A stretch of DNA of 64,000 bases from Pseudomonadota bacterium (lineage in GTDB: Bacteria; Pseudomonadota; Alphaproteobacteria; RF32; CAG-239): assembly GCA_018362935.1 (NCBI GenBank), contig JAHALQ010000004.1, forward strand, positions 13,073 through 77,072. The letters run 5' to 3'. The translations under genes and the position numbers were made by a program. Of the stretch, positions 57,717 to 64,000 are shown one piece after another. Positions within the stretch are counted from its first letter, which is position 1, and each line of letters starts with the position of its first letter. The notes under the pieces are model-generated. The model was not told the DNA's origin. It saw nothing but the letters and a program-made list of their open reading frames with translations, and made no database searches.

Positions 57717-60700
57717 ATGTCGCAACTGAAGAAATTTGTATTTCTGGCCGTGTCTGTCGTTGTTTTGTCACGGCTTGCTTATGCCGGAATTATTAATATT
57801 TCCGATACGGAATTTTCCAGCAGCGGTACGCGTATGTCCGCACCCGGGGGCACAGGCTCAGACGGCAGCCACACTTCGACGACGTCCGGCGTTACCTGCG
57901 GCGATGTGACGGCCGCAACGGCGGAAGGCTGTAACGCCGCGCTCGGCATCAGTTCCGGCGCTGTGGCGACAGCCTGCGACGGCGGTTTATACACCTGTTC
58001 GCTGCCACCCGCAACCCGTGCCGAAAATCCGGCCTGCGACAGCGGGGCAAAAGGCTCTGCAGCGGAATGTTCGGCTCAACGCGCGACTGCGGTTGCCTGC
58101 GGCAGCGAAGGAAAATACAACTGTGTCTGCGACGGTGTTTACACACAGTCCTGCAACAGTGCCGATAACAAATATCCCGATCTCAGCATTGCCTGTTCAA
58201 ATTCCAAAGGAGAAATATACATCCCCTCAAGCGAGGTCTGTCTGGAACGCTGCCGTGCCGAGGGAAACGGATTCAGTCTTTATGACAGCGAAGCGGCGGC
58301 AAATAGCGGCTGCGACGGCAAGGGGCTGGTGACCAAATGCTGGAGCAATGCCAGCGGTACCACGCGCTGGCAGTGTGACCGCAGCTGCGCGACAGTGGCC
58401 AAACTTCCTGACTACCGCGGTTATCAGCAAAGTTCCGGAGATTGTTCAGAATACAACGGCGAAGCGAGCGGAATAACCTGTGGCGACGGTGTAAACCTCT
58501 GCCGCTGCAATACCAGTGCCTATATGTCGAATTTTGACGCTCTGGCCACCTGTGCATCCGGCAGCGGCATGCGCCCGCTGGTTGACAATCCCTGTACCGC
58601 CGAAAACCCGCTCAAAGCGGATAAGACCTGCCTCAGCGATGCCAACGGCGACGGTATCTGTGATTCCGGCAAAAAATATCAGAACGGCTGCGGTTATCCC
58701 AATTGCAGCAATACCGACATGACAATGATGAACACGGTCTATTGCGACGGTTCCGGCTGGCACAAGACCATCGGCGGCGGCAATATTGACGCCTCCAACT
58801 TGAACGGCAATTATTACAGTCTGGACAGCAGCTGCTCTGAAAATAATGCGGCCAGCGGCCTTTTCTCAGGTGGAACACAGGAAGAATATTTCTGCACCAT
58901 ACCCAATAACGCAACCTGCGGCGCGGTAAGCAACATCATTCTCCAGCGCGCCAAAGTCTGTTCCTGCGCTTCAACTTATAAATATGTGCCGGCCGACACA
59001 ACTTTCAGCGCGGCGGAATTGACAAGTTTGGGCGTCACGAAATGCGGCAGCGGCGAAGTTCCGCTGGCGCTCGCTTCCAAAGATGATACAGCCAAAGCGG
59101 TTTGTATCTGGAATGCCCAGACTTCAATTGTCGCCAATTCGTCATCCGATGCCAACAACGGCAAGAAAAACGCCATGGACGCCAGCCGCATCCGCTACGG
59201 CAACAAATGCCTTCGCAAGTGCGAAGCATGGGAAAGCGGTATTCCTGAAATGACCGGCGACACCTGCGCCGAGGGGCTGACAATGGGCGTCTGCGCCGTC
59301 AATAAGGGGGATGATTCAACCTACGGCGTAACAATTCCGCTTTATTATGAACATAAATACTGCACCTGTCCGCGTGATCCTGAAACCGGCGATAATTTGT
59401 ACAAAGACAGCTGCCCTGCCGGCCAGTATTTGGGGGGCAAGACCTGCAATGACGGCAGTGTCGTCCGTTATCAATACTGCCTGAAACCCTGTGTAACGAC
59501 CGACGGGGCTAAATATTCAGCCTGGGATACCGCCGATGCGACCTGCGGTTTTCCGCAGAATATGGGAAGCCTGGATGATTATGAAAACCGTGATGATGAT
59601 GTCACGCTGGAAGATAATTTTTATGCCTGCTTTGCTGCGGATAAAGATGCCGCCGCGTCCGTGCAGTGCCATTGTCCCATCAGCTATCAGACGACGGAAC
59701 AGTGTGCCGCCGACAGCAATAAAATCGGAACCGGCACAACCTGCGATTTAGACCGTTACAATGGCGAAGAAACCAAATATGAAACCTGTTCGCAGCAATG
59801 TCCTCCTGCTGCCGAGGCAACGATTGAAGCGGCGCAAAGCGGCTGTCATTTTATGGATTCCGCTTTTCATACGGATACGACAAATGCAATAGAGTGTTTT
59901 ACGCCTGATGCGCTGGGCACGGCCAAATATCAATGCTATTGTCCGAGCAATTATCAGCCCAAAGTTGAGCATTGCGGCGGAAGTTATACGACAACCGGCG
60001 TAACCTGCAATACCGACTGCCGCAGTTGTATGAACGCCACGGTCGGCATCGGCACTCCCTGTACATATGAAAGTAAGGTCAACGGAACGCCGGATCCGCA
60101 GGCTTATAAATACCACGAGAACCTTGGCTGGGGCGAAAGCTGTTCTTATTTGCAGGAGCAGTCCGGAAATAATCTGACGATTGTCGACACGGCCGGCAGC
60201 TGCGCTTATACGAAAACTAAGATTTGTTATGATGACAACGGCGGCGAGCAAACGATTTGCCAGTGTCCGAAAGAGTATCAGACGCTGGAAGAATTCTGCG
60301 TCGACAAAGAAGCTGATTGCGCCGCGCAGTACGTCGGCATCGGAACAGCCTGTACGCTGGATGTCAACGGGACGGAAAAACAGGTTAAATACGCTTCTTT
60401 CGGCAAAAAATGCCCCGCTGCGGGCGAACGTCCGGTTTTTGATTCGGAAACCAATTGCGCTGTCGGCGAAATCAGCGGCGGAGCAGAGCCTTGTTATGAA
60501 GAAGGCAACAACGGCGCCACCAAGTATATCTGTACCTGCCCGGCGAATTTTGGCGCCGCCTGCGACGATCCTTCGCAAATCCGAGGCGGTGCTGCATGTA
60601 CGCTCGAAACGAATGATCCCACTAAATACAAGTACGAAAAATGCTTGCCGGTTTGTCAGAATACAACGTCAACACCGGTTGTGCCCAATGCGGAAAGCTG

Positions 60701-63700
60701 CCCGATGGTGGACGGTTTCCAGTCCAATACGGAAGAACAGTGTTTTTATAAATTCGGAGATGCCGATGCAAATTACGCCTGCCGCTGCCCCAAGGGACAG
60801 AATTATCAGACTTTGGCGGAATATTGCGCCTCGGGAGTAAGCGTCAACGGTACGGACTACACCCGTGAAGAATGTCTGGCGCTGTTTACCGGCGTTGGAA
60901 AGCCGTGTACTTTTGACGGTGTCGGAGTAAACAAATATCGGATGTTTTCAATTATTTGTCCGACCGACCGCCCGGTTTTGAATTCGGCCGCGGACTGTGC
61001 TACTTCTTCCATTCCGGGGTCGGTCGACTACTATTGCTATGACCGTGACAATTCGACCCAGCAGCGTGTCGTCTGCAAATGCCCTGACAGCTGGGTAGAT
61101 GCCAAAGGTAATTCCGACGGCGCTGCCGTTTGCTCCGGAACCGAAGAGCCGTCTGGTCAGACATGCGGATTTGACGGTCCTAAAAATATTAAATATGAAG
61201 CTTGTTACACCCGCTGCGACAAGCTGCCGAGCAACGGCAAAGGCGTGACCTATCTGGACGAGGAAGACAATTACAAATATGAATGCACCAATCTGCTTGG
61301 TGACGGCGCAACCTTGGGTGTTGACGGCGAGGGCGGAGCCTGCAGCCGCAACAACAGCCTGATGTATCCTTGTTACTGCGGCAGCACATATACTGAAAAA
61401 TGCCTTAACAGCGATAATGAAGTTCCGGCGCCAAATGCGCTGGCCTGTACCATCAACGGCACAACTTATTATGAAAATTGCGCCAATAATGACTGCTCGC
61501 CCGAATCATCGACGATTACCATTATAGATGATACCGATGCCGACCGCGGCGCCGATGTTTTGTGCCAGGCTCAATACGGCACCGGAGCGACCGGTAAACG
61601 CTGCGGCGAAAATAAAATTGAATGCACCTGTAATGCCCGCGAATATTCGGAAACCTGCGAATATCCGTATAAAAAACCGAATAAAAATGAAGTTAAATGG
61701 TGCAAATACAGCACTGACGGCGGCCTGATGAAAAACGGCAAAGACCATTTTCCGCTCGGCAAGTGCACGGTAGAGCCGGTGTTGGCCAAATGCGGCAAAT
61801 ATATCTTAAATCCGGATGGTACGCAGAATAACTCTTATACCATCAAAATTGCGGCAACCGAAGGTGCGTGCGCTTCGCAGTACGGTACCGGTGCGGCTGC
61901 CCAGTTGTGCGAATACGAGGATAATTTTAACAAACGCGCCTATAACTGCTATTACAAGCCTGCGGATTATCCGTGGACCGAAAGCAATTGTCCGGTTCGG
62001 CACATCCTGGGAACGGAATATGTCATTATCAACGGTGTCCGGCATTATAAAACCTGTGATTGTCATCCGGCTTATAAGAATCACAAATTTAACTGTGCCG
62101 GCATGTTGAGCGGCAGTGCGTGCGAACAGCTGGTTGACAGTAAAAAAGCTTCCGATCCCACTCTTGCGGCCGTGCCCGACGGAACGCGGCTGGCCTTTTA
62201 TCCGTATTGCCAGTGCACGGCAGATTATAATCAGGTGTGCGACGGAGAGAGAAACGTCGGTGTCGGCGAGCCTTGCAATGGAAAATACCGTGCCTGCGAA
62301 TGTAAGCCTGACCCGCTTCCTGAAAATTGGGCGGACAACTATTACGGCTGCCCCGGCGGCAAAAAACCGACCGGTGTTACCAAACCGAACGGCTGCGGCG
62401 GCAAATACTATCAGTGTTCGGTAACGGCCTGTACCTGGCAGCATACCGAAACCTGTCCGGCGCCGTTGATAGGCTTGGATCCGTGTCAGGATAATGAAGG
62501 TAACATCGGCGGCTACAAGAGCTGCAAGTGCCCTGACGGCTATGTCGTTTGCCCGTCCGGCACCATCGGCGAGGGCGAGCCTTGCCTGTGGAAAGGAAAA
62601 TACTATTATCAGGAAAGCAACTGTGTCGAGGAAGGCAAGTGCGTCCATGGCGAGAGCCAGACCTGCACCGGTCCGCTGCAAATCGGCGTCAATCCGTGCA
62701 AGCGCAACGGCATAACTTATTTTGAATATTGTGTCTGTGCCAGCGGATACAACAAAAAGTGCAATGGCGACAATGAAGTCGGCGTCGGCGATTACTGTAC
62801 TTTGAATGAAACCAAATTTTATTCTCAGTGCGCCAATCCGTCGATGGCCTGCACGGCGGAACATAAGCTCTCCTGCGATAACAACCAGACATCGTACGAT
62901 CCCTGCGTCAACTCAGACAATAAGGTTATGTACAAATGCAAATGCCCGGCCAATTACCTGAAATGCGAGGAAACGGGAATGGCCGCGGGCGCAGACAGCT
63001 GCACTGACGTCAACGGTACGGTATACAGCGCCTGCGCGGTCAGCAACAGTTGTACGGAATTTCAGCTGAACACATACAAGACCTGCCGCGAATTTCAGGT
63101 CGGCAGCGGCGGAAGCTGTGTTGATACCGAAGGCAAGACGCTTTATGCCAAATGCGAAGAAACTTCGGAATGCCGTGCCAACGGCTATCAATACACCTGT
63201 CAGGGATACGATGAAAGCATTCAGGGCGAAGCCTGTATTGATGAAAACGGTAACAAATTGTATAAGCAGTGCAAATGCCCGGAAAGCTATGTCGAATGCA
63301 CCGGCAAAAACAATACCAAAGGCACTTCGTGCGTCCCGCTGAATGCCAACGGCACTATCGGTTCGACCGTTTATTCTTCCTGCACCTGCGATGCCTCGAT
63401 TTATAAATATACCTGTGCCAAAGACGAAGATGCCGGCAATGTCGGCATTGTCAAAGGCACCGGCAAAGAGTGTACTTACACCGACAGCGAGGGGAACAGT
63501 ATTACCAAGTTCGAAACCTGCGGTTGTAATGCCGCTTATAAATACACATGTACGGCCAATGGGCAGGTCGGCGACGATAATGACTTTTGTCAGACAACGC
63601 CCGGCGCATCCAAGCTGTATCAAAGCTGTGCCTGCAAGGAAGAATTCAATCAGAGTTGTGTTGACCCGGCTAATCCCGGACTGACCATTCCTCAGGATAC

Positions 63701-64000
63701 CAACAAGGCCTGCACGCCGCAGAATACCGGTGATGACAAGACCAGATATTCGGCCTGCGAATGCGGCAGTCAGTATACTTTGAGCTGCAACAGCACAGGG
63801 CAGATAAAAGGAGAAACCAACTTCTGTCAGGATCCGACCCGGGGCAAGCTTTACAATGCATGTGACTGTGAGGCCATTTACCAGTTCGACTGCCGTCCGA
63901 GCGGTTCGAATCAAGGGATTACGCATCCGTCCGGTACCGCCGAAGTCTGCCTCAAACAGTTCTACCTTAATGATGCTCCCCAAGGTATTCCTCAATACAG
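57717..64000 (+). CDS. Giant cysteine-rich secreted repeat protein (partial, over 2090 aa)
   Basis: A single open frame from the ATG at 57717 to the window end, with no stop found where I followed the frame. Signal peptide MSQLKKFVFLAVSVVVLSRL-AYA. The rest is built from degenerate cysteine repeats: units of roughly 60-80 residues early and 40-55 later, each with a CxCPxxY core, a GxGxxC turn and a KYxxC closing motif (examples KYQCYCPSNYQPK near 59930 and YVVCPSGTIGEGEPCLWKGK near 62540). Many disulphides imply a periplasmic or surface location. No enzymatic domain is visible in the part seen. No classical ribosome site precedes the ATG. Confidence 0.85.
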   Translation, partial: MSQLKKFVFLAVSVVVLSRLAYAGIINISDTEFSSSGTRMSAPGGTGSDGSHTSTTSGVTCGDVTAATAEGCNAALGISSGAVATACDGGLYTCSLPPATRAENPACDSGAKGSAAECSAQRATAVACGSEGKYNCVCDGVYTQSCNSADNKYPDLSIACSNSKGEIYIPSSEVCLERCRAEGNGFSLYDSEAAANSGCDGKGLVTKCWSNASGTTRWQCDRSCATVAKLPDYRGYQQSSGDCSEYNGEASGITCGDGVNLCRCNTSAYMSNFDALATCASGSGMRPLVDNPCTAENPLKADKTCLSDANGDGICDSGKKYQNGCGYPNCSNTDMTMMNTVYCDGSGWHKTIGGGNIDASNLNGNYYSLDSSCSENNAASGLFSGGTQEEYFCTIPNNATCGAVSNIILQRAKVCSCASTYKYVPADTTFSAAELTSLGVTKCGSGEVPLALASKDDTAKAVCIWNAQTSIVANSSSDANNGKKNAMDASRIRYGNKCLRKCEAWESGIPEMTGDTCAEGLTMGVCAVNKGDDSTYGVTIPLYYEHKYCTCPRDPETGDNLYKDSCPAGQYLGGKTCNDGSVVRYQYCLKPCVTTDGAKYSAWDTADATCGFPQNMGSLDDYENRDDDVTLEDNFYACFAADKDAAASVQCHCPISYQTTEQCAADSNKIGTGTTCDLDRYNGEETKYETCSQQCPPAAEATIEAAQSGCHFMDSAFHTDTTNAIECFTPDALGTAKYQCYCPSNYQPKVEHCGGSYTTTGVTCNTDCRSCMNATVGIGTPCTYESKVNGTPDPQAYKYHENLGWGESCSYLQEQSGNNLTIVDTAGSCAYTKTKICYDDNGGEQTICQCPKEYQTLEEFCVDKEADCAAQYVGIGTACTLDVNGTEKQVKYASFGKKCPAAGERPVFDSETNCAVGEISGGAEPCYEEGNNGATKYICTCPANFGAACDDPSQIRGGAACTLETNDPTKYKYEKCLPVCQNTTSTPVVPNAESCPMVDGFQSNTEEQCFYKFGDADANYACRCPKGQNYQTLAEYCASGVSVNGTDYTREECLALFTGVGKPCTFDGVGVNKYRMFSIICPTDRPVLNSAADCATSSIPGSVDYYCYDRDNSTQQRVVCKCPDSWVDAKGNSDGAAVCSGTEEPSGQTCGFDGPKNIKYEACYTRCDKLPSNGKGVTYLDEEDNYKYECTNLLGDGATLGVDGEGGACSRNNSLMYPCYCGSTYTEKCLNSDNEVPAPNALACTINGTTYYENCANNDCSPESSTITIIDDTDADRGADVLCQAQYGTGATGKRCGENKIECTCNAREYSETCEYPYKKPNKNEVKWCKYSTDGGLMKNGKDHFPLGKCTVEPVLAKCGKYILNPDGTQNNSYTIKIAATEGACASQYGTGAAAQLCEYEDNFNKRAYNCYYKPADYPWTESNCPVRHILGTEYVIINGVRHYKTCDCHPAYKNHKFNCAGMLSGSACEQLVDSKKASDPTLAAVPDGTRLAFYPYCQCTADYNQVCDGERNVGVGEPCNGKYRACECKPDPLPENWADNYYGCPGGKKPTGVTKPNGCGGKYYQCSVTACTWQHTETCPAPLIGLDPCQDNEGNIGGYKSCKCPDGYVVCPSGTIGEGEPCLWKGKYYYQESNCVEEGKCVHGESQTCTGPLQIGVNPCKRNGITYFEYCVCASGYNKKCNGDNEVGVGDYCTLNETKFYSQCANPSMACTAEHKLSCDNNQTSYDPCVNSDNKVMYKCKCPANYLKCEETGMAAGADSCTDVNGTVYSACAVSNSCTEFQLNTYKTCREFQVGSGGSCVDTEGKTLYAKCEETSECRANGYQYTCQGYDESIQGEACIDENGNKLYKQCKCPESYVECTGKNNTKGTSCVPLNANGTIGSTVYSSCTCDASIYKYTCAKDEDAGNVGIVKGTGKECTYTDSEGNSITKFETCGCNAAYKYTCTANGQVGDDNDFCQTTPGASKLYQSCACKEEFNQSCVDPANPGLTIPQDTNKACTPQNTGDDKTRYSACECGSQYTLSCNSTGQIKGETNFCQDPTRGKLYNACDCEAIYQFDCRPSGSNQGITHPSGTAEVCLKQFYLNDAPQGIPQY

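Noticed and set aside
61806..63995. Two minus-strand open frames of 350-360 codons
   Set aside because: They mirror the cysteine-rich repeat gene; hydrophobic Ala/Ile/Phe-rich translations are the reverse image of Cys/Gly/Asn codons.
1..64000. CRISPR arrays, insertion sequences, rRNA genes
   Set aside because: No regularly spaced repeats, transposase genes or rRNA stretches were seen on either strand.

Overview
The window comes from a flagellated alphaproteobacterium. The evidence is a FlaF-like flagellar regulator, a TPR-methyltransferase, a DUF2934 protein, and a very large cysteine-rich secreted repeat protein of a kind I associate with uncultured gut Alphaproteobacteria. That last taxonomic step is inference from gene content only. 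A complete, intact-looking temperate myovirus sits in a tRNA-Leu(CAA) gene.

Layout. (1) 1-2591, host: an end of a lipoprotein gene, a GST-family protein, a periplasmic solute-binding protein, FlaF-like, and a small unknown gene. (2) 2592-2677: tRNA-Leu, whose 3' part is the attachment core. A perfect 66-bp direct repeat (2622-2687 and 42822-42887) bounds a prophage with a period of exactly 40,200 bp. (3) 2850-9144, minus strand: integrase, a run of tightly overlapping small early genes (several under 60 codons), and a recombination block (NinB-like neighbour, annealing-type protein, PC4/SSB-like protein; two of these end in an SSB-like tail). (4) 9332-11253, minus strand: a HigB-HigA-SecB-like toxin-antitoxin-chaperone module with its own promoter and terminator, then an S24-type CI repressor. 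Five copies of a 16-bp operator (ATAGTA-N4-TACTAT) lie in the early left and early right promoter regions. (5) 11374-18653, plus strand: early right genes, NinG-like and replication-type proteins, a secreted PLD nuclease, a bPH2 membrane protein, and two antirepressors that share a C-terminal domain but differ in the N-terminal domain. Each antirepressor sits behind a similarly built structured leader RNA resembling the phage P1 c4 system. A third small RNA has its own promoter and terminator. (6) 18665-42715, plus strand: late genes: terminase, portal with a fused nuclease-like domain, head, sheath, tube, tail chaperone with a T TTT TTA frameshift, tape measure, baseplate, fibres, holin, lysozyme, and an embedded Rz/Rz1 spanin pair. 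(7) 42922-64000, host: MATE exporter, TPR-methyltransferase, DUF2934 protein, the glycogen/maltodextrin cluster glgB-glgX-malQ-HAD, an RND efflux pair, and the giant cysteine-rich secreted protein running off the end.

How it fits together. CI would hold both early promoters shut through the shared operators. Antirepressors under antisense/leader RNA control would release this. The toxin-antitoxin-chaperone module is an independently transcribed cargo gene set that could stabilise the prophage or defend the lysogen. All functions are assigned by reading the translated sequence; no database search was possible.
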